This document shows positions 12,761 to 24,275 of a DNA stretch of 64,000 nucleotides, piece after piece; position 1 is the stretch's first letter, and each line of letters begins with the position of its first letter. The stretch lies in NCBI GenBank assembly GCA_958298945.1, contig OY282610.1:68135088-68199087 (forward strand), written 5' to 3'. The notes beneath the pieces were generated by a model. The model was not told the DNA's origin, searched no databases, and saw only the letters and a program-made list of their open reading frames with translations. The translations under genes were made by a program, and so were the position numbers. The stretch is from Atherix ibis (Eukaryota; Arthropoda; Insecta; Diptera; Athericidae).

Positions 12761-13611
12761 CTTAACATCTTATTCCTTCTACTCGTAAGTCCAATAAACA
12801 AATTTTCTACTTTAACTAGTTTTTTTAAAAAATATCGATCTTAGTCTTTTTCCTGTTTCACCTGTCATTTTCAAAATATACAAAACTGTAGACTTCATCT
12901 GTTCATTTCAACTCGATGAACCTATAAAATATCCGCCATCTTGTATAGTACATATTCTAGAACTAACTTTCAGAGAAATTTCGGCGGCTTTAGAAATTTT
13001 AAATTTTACTAACTTATTAAAAAATAAATGATGGTTTTTCAACAACAAAAACCGAGTGCAAAATACAGGTAATAATAAAAGTACAGAAACGATATAAGAA
13101 AAAGCGACATAAACTGAATGCAGCTGCTTCTCTCGCAAATAAAATACAGACCCGAACGTGTAGAATTGGGCTTGCCAAAAATAATCATCTTTTAAATAAA
13201 AAAGTAAAATATATTCGGAAGTGAAAAATATCCCAACTCATATATTGATCAAAATTTGGTGAAAGTTGGCTGTCTGTTCACTTTAAAATGAATGTGAGCC
13301 AGTGTTGAAAATGTGTCAGACGCCAAGTACTTCGGTTACATAAATGCTCCTGTAAAAAAGCTTATTTGTGATTCCTAATTGGAAAATATTATTTGGAATA
13401 TGTGGAGACATCTATGAACTGTTACATATCCAATATGTAAAGAAAATTATCGTAATCATTCCAAAATTGATTTAATTAATAAAAATAACAATTTATTCGG
13501 TTATAATTCAAATTTGATTATTGAGCAATAAAAATTAATTTTGCTATAAGAGCCCATAATAAACAAAAAACTCAAAAAATTATCAGATAATATGAATTAA
13601 TCACTTTTCAA
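12761..13611. other. Intergenic, no gene seen
   Basis: AT-rich sequence without recognisable coding or repeat structure. It separates the Tc1 relic from the foldback-like element. Confidence 0.4.
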
Positions 13612-15405
13612 TAGGCGAATTCAATTGGACTAATTTTGCTACAGTGCAGTACTTAGCAGTAGACTCTCAATAAAATGAACATATCACTGACAGCAGTAAA
13701 ATACAAACTCACAATAGTCACCACAATCTTAGATTAAAGAATACCTGGATAGGCCCTTACCGTATATGTATACGCAATTTTGTGTACAAATATTTACTGG
13801 GGGGATACGAGTGTCAAAAATTTTTTATGTAGACATGACACCCACTGCCATCTATGTGTCGTAATGGAAATTTCTTTAATTGCAAAAGCATAATTTATAT
13901 TTATTTTAAGTCACTTACTGGAAACAAAGATACAATTTAAATACAACGATAGGTCATTTTTATTTTTTGTACAATCTTTTGATACGAAATCGAATTCTAT
14001 TTTAGGTTTATTAAACATTTCGTTAATATCAATCAAATATAAACCGCCTCAATTTTGTAGAGTTTCGGAGAGTTTGAAACTTTAATTCTCCATGAAAGTG
14101 GAGACTTGGGGGGTTAGCTTTATCATTTGTGAATCCGATGTTGACAGTTCAATGTTTACCATAAAATAGTACAGTGCCGGTGTATATAAAGTGTGTGTTA
14201 GAAAGTTTAAGGGACCGAATTTTTCTGTCTATTTTCCATTGCTGTTTTCATTGTGTTATAATAAATAAAGTTTATTCTTCGGTAAGCTTATTATTTAAAT
14301 AAATTTGTTTTGATTGCTCTATTAGATCATATTATAATGCATTTAATAAATAATATTGTTTTCATTTTTTTTTAAGAATATAAGTTATTAATTATTTAAG
14401 TATATTAAATTTTTCATTTTCTATTTTTGTTTTAAAGCATTTCTTTTAATGTTGTATACGATTAACTTATATATTATCAAGAACTTCATGTATTGTAATG
14501 TTCTATGTAATTAATGCTTTCCTTTTTAATTTAATTTAAATGCACAAACCTATCTAAAAACAATTTCATTCACAAGCACACATTTATATTATAATTAAGG
14601 TTTTTGTATGTACTTATGCTTGTTTTAGATTACAATTTATATTTACTAAGTTGCGGTGTGGTTTGATTTCAACATAAACATACTATCACATTTTCTCATT
14701 TAATTCATTTTGCATTTTCGAAATTAATTTAAATTTGTGCACATAATTGTTTTGATATAATCAGATAATTTGCAATTTTCATTTTTATATACTCCTCCAC
14801 ACTTTATAATTATGTTTTAATAAATAGTATATACTGAAATAAAAAAATAAATAATATTTTGAAATAGAATACTGTGTTTTATTGCATATTTACAAAACTA
14901 CTTCCATCAAACAACAAGATCCGCAATATTAAAAAATCGGCTTCTTTACACGTAGATGATATCACATATGAAAAATGGTTTTAAACGAACCGCTTCAATC
15001 GCATACTGAACTTTTAAATTGGCCCCCAATGATTTACGCCGTTTCTGTTGTATTGCATGTGTGTGCGTTCTATGAATGTATTGCCAACAAAAGTTGGACA
15101 GAATTTTTGTGGAGAGGCCTATCCAGTACTTCTTTAATCTAAGCCAACAATACTGAGTTTATTCACACATAAACAATAAAAACGGAGTTTACACACACAT
15201 AAACAATAAAAACAAAAATATGACGATTCAACATAACCAACGAATCCGCTAAGCCATCTATTGCCAGTTCGGAAACTACAATCCCCTTACCCTAAGGTAG
15301 AAGTGCAACTACTGCTACAATCCTACTGTTTTGTTCGAGGTACTGTAGATGATGACAGCTACACAACAGTAGCAGTAGCAAAATTAGTCCAATCGAATTC
15401 GCCTA
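13612..15405. mobile_element. Foldback-like element with long, interrupted terminal inverted repeats (1.8 kb)
   Basis: The outermost 31 bp at 13612-13642 and 15375-15405 are reverse complements with one mismatch (both read TAGGCGAATTC inward). A second pair further in, 13728-13756 and 15115-15143, is again inverted (25 of 29), with different and unequal lengths of sequence between the two pairs. No transposase frame is visible inside, so it looks non-autonomous. The right arm ends about 230 bp upstream of the start codon of the PLEKHM1-like gene and may overlap its promoter. Superfamily not determined. Confidence 0.65.
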
Positions 15406-15635
15406 ATGTTTGCGATAGTTTTAGGTCTCTATATTCAATGGCGAAAGTAAACATACAATTTTGACAGATTCAAATAAATAGTGCAAATTTGACAGCTAGA
15501 ATATTTTTATTGACATTTTACATCTGTGTAGATACACATAGTTTCTTCCTGTTGTTTGCAGGGTAGAAAGAAGTGAAATAAAGAAAGGAAAATAAAATTC
15601 ATTGTTGATTTTGCTTTCATGCACTTTCGAGAAAA

Positions 15636-18600
15636 ATGAGTTTTGACATTTTCGGTGGTTTTAAAAATATTCTGTCTAAAAGGGAGGATGCTGTCAAAGA
15701 GTCGATTATTAATAATTTATTTGAAAATGCTAAAGAAATACAATATGAATTCAAAGAGAATGGACAAGGTTATTATATTATTAATTAATTAATAATTTTA
15801 TTTTAATTTGCTGCGAAAACGAAAAAAATAATGTTTCAAGTAGAAATGTTTGCCCAGCTTTTTCGATAGTAAACAATCAATAAAAATTGATTTTTCTTTT
15901 AGATATTTAAATTACTACATATTATTTTGCAAAAAATGTTTTATTCTAATTCCAGAATCCACAACAATAACATTTTTTCTCAATAATAAAAAGCAAATTA
16001 TTTGACGAAAAAAAAATAGATTGAATTCTGGGATAGGATATTTTTATTTTCTTGTGAATTATGACAAATTCATTTTGCATTATATTATTTTCTGAATTAT
16101 AATTAGAATATTTTTAATTTGAATCCAAATAGAAATTCTTGAATTGATGGAGTGCACACATTCGCTATGCACGACTCTGGAGGCAATGTTTTTACATGGA
16201 CTTAAGGACTCGTTTATGTGGCAAACGATTACAATGATATCTGGTGACGGGGAGCGACGTCCAGAACCAAGCTTTTGGCCACCTCTACTGATATTTTCAC
16301 ATAAACAAGTCATTGAACAGGTGATTTAACAAAAGTCCACAAAATACGAAAGAAACGGCCTCAAATCTCAGTTGTTTTATTTTATGATTTTTTCTTTCTT
16401 TTTGTTTGGTTGTTTTTTGTCTTATAATTATTGTTTTTTATGTATTTTAGATTCAATCATTATCGCAAATCAAAAATGAAATAGGATGTTGCCGTAGTTG
16501 GATTCGTTTGAGCATTAACGATTCTCTATTTTCGTCTTATCTAAATACGATAAGAAAAAATTCATCAGCATTGAATCCATATTATAAAAAGTATGCGTTC
16601 ATGAAGGATGGTGATAATCTTGAAGTGGCATCAAAAATTTTGGAAGGTGTTGAAGCGTGTGTGCAAATCAATTTACCAGTAAATACAAGCTTTTTAAATC
16701 AATGGACTGATGCGTCCTTACAACTTGCTGGACTGTGGATACCACCGATACGATCCTTTCCAGTAAATATGAAAAACTTTTTTTTTTTTTTTTTTGACTA
16801 GAAGATAACTTGGAATCTTCCAAACGTTGATTTTGTTTTTTTTTAAAGTTTACTATTTGAAAAGAATACTGCGTTGATTTGAAGAGAACCTAAACAACAA
16901 ATGGCCTCGGGTTTTGTGCTGTAAAATCGGACCTGTCTCATGTCTAAGGAACTATTTAGAAAAATAAACTATCGGAACTTAAAGTTCACCCTGACTGCCG
17001 GTTCTTTTTTTATCATTTTATTCTAGTATAAATAATTTACTAAAATTTAGGTCTTCTTCGTAATTTAATTAAAAGTGCATAAATTGAAACAAGGCATCAG
17101 AAAAGTGAAAACATCATTTTTGCTTTTTAATTTTCCTTTAATCGAATCCATCATTCTAAAATATTGACAATAAATATAAAATAGGAACATGGGAATGATT
17201 TGTCATTGCATGCCTGTTAATTTTCTTGACTTTTAATGAAAATATCATACTTATTATAACCGAAAAAAAAGAAAACCAGAAATTTTTAGTTTATGATCTA
17301 ATTTATCATTTTTCTTAAATCTTTCTTTGCATTTTTTTAAAAGATAGCCAGTGGAGTTGATGTTGCCGGTTCGTTTACTGAAAACGTTACTGTTCCAGCC
17401 CCAGTTCAAGTTACAGAATTCTTTTCAAATTCAATATCGAATTCTTTGTTTAATGAACCAGCATTCCCAGCAAGAGATGAATCAGAATCAGATCGAACCG
17501 AAAGTGAAAATATACGATTATTTTTACATAAATTGGACGAAGTTCAAAAGATGAAAAGTGATGAGAAAGCCCGTGATGAGAAAGCCCATGATGATGAGGA
17601 TATAGTAAAAAAGGAAAACAACTCTCCGGCAACTCCAAACAATGGCCAGCAAGATATTATGACAATGTCAGCAGGAAATTGTGTCTCTCTTGGTATGGGC
17701 TGGGCTGGGTCAACTGATGATAGCAATTTGTTACAAGAGGATGATTGTCAAGCTACCGTTACAGCCGAACAGGCGAGCTGTTCGGAAATAGTCGCCACAT
17801 CGTCTACAAATGAACAACGCTCTTCCAAATCATTTCTGCGGAGAATAAGCTACGATACTTTATTGGTAAAACATGACAAAGTTAAGCAAACAGATTGGAA
17901 TGATATTTGGAAGAAACCTGCTTTTAACTTTTCCAGAACCAATAGCACTAATGCTCCTTCGAATAATATCAGTAATAATAGATCTTCTACTGAAAGTCTT
18001 GAGGTTCGATAATACTTTTTCCTATTGAATAAAATACATACTCGATTAAAAATGTATTCAAATAAGTAAAACTTAATAAACGTGTTTGGAATTTCTAGAA
18101 AATCGGTTGGGAGATATTGCCAGATATCATGGCCGAAGATCTGCAAGGAATTGTTGAACAAACATATAAGCTGGCGCATGAATACGGCTTAGACGCACAG
18201 TGGTTCGCCTGTAAATCTTGTGCACATCCATTGAGTGTAGGAATTTCTCCAGCACAGTAATATACTATCCTATCTATAATATTGTTTTTTTCTTCTAATA
18301 GATTTTGTAATCGTCATTCTCTTGTAGATTGTGCTCATTTACGGGCCATTATTATTGCGAATCTTGCATGTCCTGTGAACAACGATGTATACCAGCGAAA
18401 ATATTACATAATTGGGATTTTCGAAAGTATTCCATTTGCAAAACAGTTGCAGCATTTTTTAACGAGTTCCAAACACAACCGTTCATCGATTTAAAGGTAG
18501 AACTAATATTTCCGGTTATTATTTTTATCGTTTATGGATTTTCTGGTACGTTTTTCTAGAAAATTTAAGGGGAAAACAGTAATTCTTCTCTTATCTATTT

Positions 18601-19219
18601 AATTGTTTTTTTTTTTTATTTAAACAAAATTATTGAAGAAGAAATATTTCTTTTTTCAGTTAGTAAACTCAGATGTGTATATGGGATTTGAAGAAATGGC
18701 TGAGCTTCAATCCCTACGGATTCAATTAAATTTTATAAGAGCTTATTTATTCACATGTAACGAGTCTATTTTCGAGAAACTAGAAAAACATGTTCGAGGA
18801 AAAAAATATCTCTATGAGCATATTCATCGATATACTATTGAGGATATTGTGTCATTGCCAAACGGTTCCCTAATTCAGTTGTTGCAGAAAGCAGTTGATT
18901 TTGGCTCCTTACACATACGCGACTGTCCACTATGTAGTCAAAAAGGGTTTATATGTGAAATCTGCAATAGTCCGAAAGTGCTTTATCCGTTTCACATCGA
19001 TACAACATTTCGAGTAAGAATCCTTTCACAAAAGAACAAACTATACAAATTTCCTGTTTACACATTAAACTTTTTTGTTAAAAATAATCTTTTCAGTGTG
19101 AAACTTGTTACGCTGTTTTTCATGCTGATTGTCTAAATAGTTCTCAACCGTGTCCGAAATGTATAAGAAAACAGAAACGTCAAGATGCCTCATTGCTAGA
19201 AACAGTTTATGTGCTATAA
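15636..19219 (+). CDS. Plekhm1: PLEKHM1-like RUN and Rubicon-homology domain protein (8 exons)
   Basis: Exons 15636-15768, 16133-16320, 16451-16762, 17344-18003, 18099-18256, 18328-18496, 18660-19013 and 19097-19219 join in phase (2097 nt, 698 aa plus TAA). All introns have GT..AG borders. Residues about 1-215 form a RUN domain (SLCTTLEAMFLHGL, FWPPLLIFSHK, CRSWIRLSINDSL, LNQWT), closest in my memory to PLEKHM1. Residues 215-430 are a disordered Ser/Asn linker. It carries DWNDIW near 395-400, which fits the LC3-interacting pattern (acidic residue, W-x-x-I). Residues about 450-698 form the Rubicon-homology domain with CxxC pairs: FACKSC at 467-472, CSFTGHYYCESC, HNWDFRKY, CPLCSQKGFICEIC and CETCYAVFHADC. 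PLEKHM1 family proteins bind Rab7 through this domain and tether late endosomes and autophagosomes to lysosomes via HOPS. Vertebrate PLEKHM1 has PH domains between RUN and this domain; none is seen here. Rubicon shares the PH-less layout but its sequence fits less well. Confidence 0.9.
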
Positions 19220-19223
19220 AAAC

Positions 19224-19229
19224 AATAAA
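19224..19229 (+). promoter_or_regulatory. Candidate polyadenylation signal of the PLEKHM1-like gene
   Basis: An AATAAA starts 4 nt after the stop codon, which would give a very short 3'UTR. Another near-match (AATAAAAG) lies near 19350, so a longer 3'UTR is equally possible. Confidence 0.45.
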
Positions 19230-20130
19230 TATTCTTACTTTATAAGTAAAAAAATTAAGAGTAAAAGCAAAAAATGTGATATGAAATAGGGCTTTTGCTT
19301 GTTTGTTTTGTAGGATTTGTAACTAAATATACAGATTTTCGTTTTTTAATAATAAAAGACAATAATATGAAAAATTTGATCTGTTTTTTTTGGTTTTGTA
19401 ATTGCACTGCTATAAATCCAACGTATATTTACATGGTTTTTTATGATACCTAACCTTAAGCCAATATGGTGTGGTATGTTTGTGTGTGCTTGTATGGTTT
19501 CAGGAGTGGTTCAATTACACTTTATGTAGTTTTATTTAATTAAAATTTAAGTTTCAGTTTAAAATTCAGTTTATCTTATTAGTAAAAAGATTTTTAACAA
19601 CTACTATTACGATAGCATAATACAATATTTAAATTATCGAAAGTCCATTTCATTTACAACTTTGGTACTTTTTTTTTGTTTTTGTTTATTGCATAACATA
19701 TTTTCAATTTTTTAGTTGCTCTAAGCAAATGAAAAAATAAAAGAACAATTAATTAAGATCAAAAAGAAATGATTATATTTTAAATGAATTTCACAAAATG
19801 AGGTTTTTATAGTACTTCAATATATTTCTACTCTTGTTTTTAAATTTAAGATTATTGAGAAAATAGTTTACAAGAAGAAATCTTAATGTTTAGCAAGATC
19901 ATGTAAAATATAAAAAATTTTAAAGCATTTAATAAAATTATAAATGTTGAAAAGGAAATTACGGTTATTGAAAAATAATTATTAGAACTTAAAAATACAA
20001 TACATAAAATTTATTTGAATCGACAATTTTTCGGTTTTGTTTTCTAATATGAAAAACTTTATTATTTACAAAAAAAGGTCTCATTTAAAATACTTTTTAA
20101 TAAAAATACGTATAATCTTAAGGAATAACA
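19230..20130. other. Downstream flank between gene 2 and the satellite
   Basis: AT-rich, homopolymer-rich sequence. Probably the remaining 3'UTR or intergenic DNA; no gene or repeat family recognised. Confidence 0.4.
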
Positions 20131-23100
20131 GGTCGAAGATTGAAAACCAAAATAGCTACCAAATTAGAATCTCAATGAAAAGTTACTTATTTTTAAGCAA
20201 GGATAGTTCTAAGGTCGAAAATAAAAATGGCGTAATGAAAATGTTTAGAAGTGAGCAATGATAGTTTGAAGATTGAAAACAAAAATGGCCACCAATTTAG
20301 AATCTCAATGAAAAGTTACTTATTTTTAAGCAAGGACAGTTCTAAAGTCGAAAATAAAAATGGCGTAATGAAAATGTTTAGAAGTGACCAATGATAGTTT
20401 GAAGATTGGAAACAAAAATGGCCACCAATTTAGAATCTCAATGAAAAGTTACTTATTTTTAAGCAAGAACAGTTTTAAGGTCGAAAATAAAAATGGCGTA
20501 CTGAAAATGTTTAGAAGTGAGCAATGATAGTTTGAAGATTGAAAACAAAAATGGCCACCAATTTAGAATCTCAATGAAAAGTTACTTATTTTTAAGCAAG
20601 AACAGTTCTAAGGTCGAAAATAAAAATGGCGTACTAAAAATGTTTAGAAGTGAGCAATGATAGTTTGAAGATTGAAAACAAAAATGGGTACCAATTTAGA
20701 ATCTCAATGAAAAGTTACTTATTTTTAAGCAAGAACAGTTCTAAGGTCGAAAATAAAAATGGCGTAATGAAAATGTTAAGAAGTGAGCAATGATAGTTTG
20801 AAGATTGAAAACAAAAATGGCTACCAATTTAGAATCTCAATGAAAAGTTACTTATTTTTAAGCAAGAACAGTTCTAAGGTCTAAAATAAAAATGGCGTAA
20901 TGAAAATGTTTAGAAGTGAGCAATGATAGTTTGAAGATTGAAAACAAAAATGGCCACCAATTTAGAATCTCAATGAAAAGTTACTTATTTTTATGCAAGG
21001 ACAGTTCTAAAGTCGAAAATCAAAATGGCGTAATGAAAATATTTAGATGTGAGCAATGATAGTTTGAAGATTGAAAACAAAAATGGCCACCAATTTAGAA
21101 TCTCAATGAAAAGTTACTTATTTTTAAGCAAGAACAGGTCTAAGGTCAAAAATATAAATGGCGTAATGAAAATGTTTAGAAGTGAGCAATGATAGTTTGA
21201 AGATTGAAAACAAAAATGGCCACCAATTTAGAATCTCAATGAAAAGTTACTTATTTTTATGCAAGGACAGTTCTAAAGTCGAAAATAAAAATGGCGTAAT
21301 GAAAATATTTAGATGTGAGCAATGATAGTTTGAAGATTGAAAACAAAAATGGCCACCAATTTAGAATCTCAATGAAAAGTTACTTATTTTTAAGCAAGAA
21401 CAGGTCTAAGGTCGAAAATAAAAATGGCGTACTGAAAATGTTTAGAAGTGAGCAATGATTTTTGAAGATTGAAAACAAAAATGGCCACCAATTTAGAATC
21501 TCAATGAAAAGTTACTTATTTTTAAGCAAGGACAGTTCTAAAGTCGAAAATAAAAATGGCGTAATGAAAATATTTAGATGTGAGCAATGATAGTTTGAAG
21601 ATTGAAAACAAAAATGGCCACCAATTTAGAATCTCAATGAAAAGTTACTTATTTTTAAGCAAGAACAGGTCTAAGGTCGAAAATAAAAATGGCGTAATGA
21701 AAATGTTTAGAAGTGAGCAATGATAGTTTGAAGATTGAAAACAAAAATGGCCACCAATTTAGAATCTCAATGAAAAGTTACTTATTTTTATGCAAGGACA
21801 GTTCTAAAGTCGAAAATAAAAATGGCGTAATGAAAATATTTAGATGTGAGCAATGATAGTTTGAAGATTGAAAACAAAAATGGCCACCAATTTAGAATCT
21901 CAATGAAAAGTTACTTATTTTTAAGCAAGAACAGGTCTAAGGTCGAAAATAAAAATGGCGTACTGAAAATGTTTAGAAGTGAGCAATGATAGTTTGAAGA
22001 TTGAAAACAAAAATGGCCACCAATTTAGAATCTCAATGAAAAGTTACTTATTTTTAAGCAAGGACAGTTCTAAAGTCGAAAATAGAAATGGCGTAATGAA
22101 AATGTTTAGAAGTGAGCAATGATAGTTTGAAGATTGAAAACAAAAATGGCCACCAATTTAGAATCTCAATGAAAAGTTACTTATTTTTAAGCAAGAACAG
22201 TTTTAAGGTCGAAAATAAAAATGGCGTACTGAAAATGTTTAGAAGTGAGCAATGATAGTTTGAAGATTGAAAACAAAAATGGCCACCAATTTAGAATCTC
22301 AATGAAAACTTACTTATTTTTAAGCAAGAACAGTTCTAAGGTCGAAAATAAAAATGGCGTACTAAAAATGTTTAGAAGTGAGCAATGATAGTTTGAAGAT
22401 TGAAAACAAAAATGGCTACCAATTTAGAATCTCAATGAAAAGTTACTTATTTTTAAGCAAGGACAGTTCTAAGGTCGAAAATAAAAATGGCGTAATGAAA
22501 ATGTTAAGAAGTGAGCAATGATAGTTTGAAGATTGAAAACAAAAATGGCCACCAATTTAGAATCTCAATGAAAAGTTACTTATTTTTAAGCAAGAACAGT
22601 TCTAAGGTCGAAAATAAAAATGGCGTACTAAAAATGTTTAGAAGTGAGCAATGATAGTTTGAAGATTGAAAACAAAAATGGCTACCAATTTAGCATCTCA
22701 ATGAAAAGTTACTTATTTTTAAGCAAGGACAGTTCTAAGGTCGAAAATAAAAATGGCGTAATGAAAATGTTAAGAAGTGAGCAATGATAGTTTGAAGATT
22801 GAAAACAAAAATGGCCACCAATTTAGAATCTCAATGAAAAGTTACTTATTTTTAAGCAAGAACAGGTCTAAGGTCGAAAATAAAAATGGCGTAATGAAAA
22901 TGTTTAGAAGTGAGCAATGATAGTTTGAAGATTGAAAACAAAAATGGCCAGCAATTTAGAATCTCAATGAAAAGTTACTTATTTTTATGCAAGGACAGTT
23001 CTAAAGTCGAAAATAAAAATGGCGTAATGAAAATATTTAGATGTGAGCAATGATAGTTTGAAGATTGAAAACAAAAATGGCCACCAATTTAGAATCTCAA

Positions 23101-24275
23101 TGAAAAGTTACTTATTTTTAAGCAAGAACAGGTCTAAGGTCGAAAATAAAAATGGCGTACTGAAAATGTTTAGAAGTGAGCAATGATAGTTTGAAGATTG
23201 AAAACAAAAATGGCCACCAATTTAGAATCTCAATGAAAAGTTACTTATTTTTATGCAAGGACAGTTCTAAAGTCGAAAATAAAAATGGCGTAATGAAAAT
23301 ATTTAGATGTGAGCAATGATAGTTTGAAGATTGAAAACAAAAATGGCCACCAATTTAGAATCTCAATGAAAAGTTACTTATTTTTAAGCAAGAACAGGTC
23401 TAAGGTCGAAAATAAAAATGGCGTACTGAAAATGTTTAGAAGTGAGCAATGATAGTTTGAAGATTGAAAACAAAAATGGCCACCAATTTAGAATCTCAAT
23501 GAAAAGTTACTTATTTTTAAGCAAGGACAGTTCTAAAGTCGAAAATAGAAATGGCGTAATGAAAATGTTTAGAAGTGAGCAATGATAGTTTGAAGATTGA
23601 AAACAAAAATGGCCACCAATTTAGAATCTCAATGAAAAGTTACTTATTTTTAAGCAAGAACAGTTTTAAGGTCGAAAATAAAAATGGCGTACTGAAAATG
23701 TTTAGAAGTGAGCAATGATAGTTTGAAGATTGAAAACAAAAATGGCCAGCAATTTAGAATCTCAATGAAAAGTTACTTATTTTTATGCAAGGACAGTTCT
23801 AAAGTCGAAAATAAAAATGGCGTAATGAAAATATTTAGATGTGAGCAATGATAGTTTGAAGATTGAAAACAAAAATGGCCACCAATTTAGAATCTCAATG
23901 AAAAGTTACTTATTTTTAAGCAAGAACAGGTCTAAGGTCGAAAATAAAAATGGCGTACTGAAAATGTTTAGAAGTGAGCAATGATAGTTTAAAGATTGAA
24001 AACAAAAATGGCCACCAATTTAGAATCTCAATGAAAAGTTACTTATTTTTAAGCAAGAACAGTTCTAAAGTCGAAAATAAAAATGGCGTACTGAAAATGT
24101 TTAGAAGTGAGCAATGATAGTTTGAAGATTGAAAACAAAAATGGCTACCAATTTAGAATTTCAATAAAAAGTTACTTATTTTTAAGCAAGAACAGTTCTA
24201 AGATCGAAAAATAAAAATATTGAATTAAAAGTTACTCATTTTTAAGCAATGACAGTTGTAAGATGTACAAATAAA
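20131..24275. repeat. 133-bp satellite array, about 31 units with higher-order structure
   Basis: The landmark GTCGAAAATAAAAATGGCG recurs every 133 bp (for example 20214, 20347, 20480, 20613). The last diverged landmark is at 24202, giving 31 landmarks. Edge units are the most diverged and central units nearly identical, as expected from unequal exchange. Variant units alternate in the middle: a unit with TTTTTATGCAAGG and ATATTTAGATGTGAGC is followed by one with AAGCAAGAACAGGTC, making a 266-bp dimer (21038, 21304, 21570, 21836, then 23030 and 23296). A rare variant, AAAATAGAAATGG, occurs twice exactly 1463 bp (11 units) apart. All frames have frequent stops, so it is not coding. Confidence 0.97.

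Noticed and set aside
14183..14192. TATATAAAG as a TATA-box promoter
   Set aside because: Lies inside the foldback-like element with no gene start at the right distance; such strings are common in AT-rich DNA.
299..19219. The PH-domain gene and the RUN/Rubicon-homology gene as two halves of a split PLEKHM1
   Set aside because: The domain order does not fit (PLEKHM1 is RUN, PH, PH, then the Rubicon-homology domain, but here PH lies upstream of RUN). Gene 1 ends in its own stop and AATAAA, and its N-terminus resembles SKAP adaptors.
20037..20261. 74-codon frame at the satellite edge
   Set aside because: Runs into the 133-bp repeat, whose units contain stops; no protein is expected.
20131..24275. 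CRISPR-like array
   Set aside because: The whole 133-bp unit repeats without variable spacers, and the window is eukaryotic; it is a satellite.
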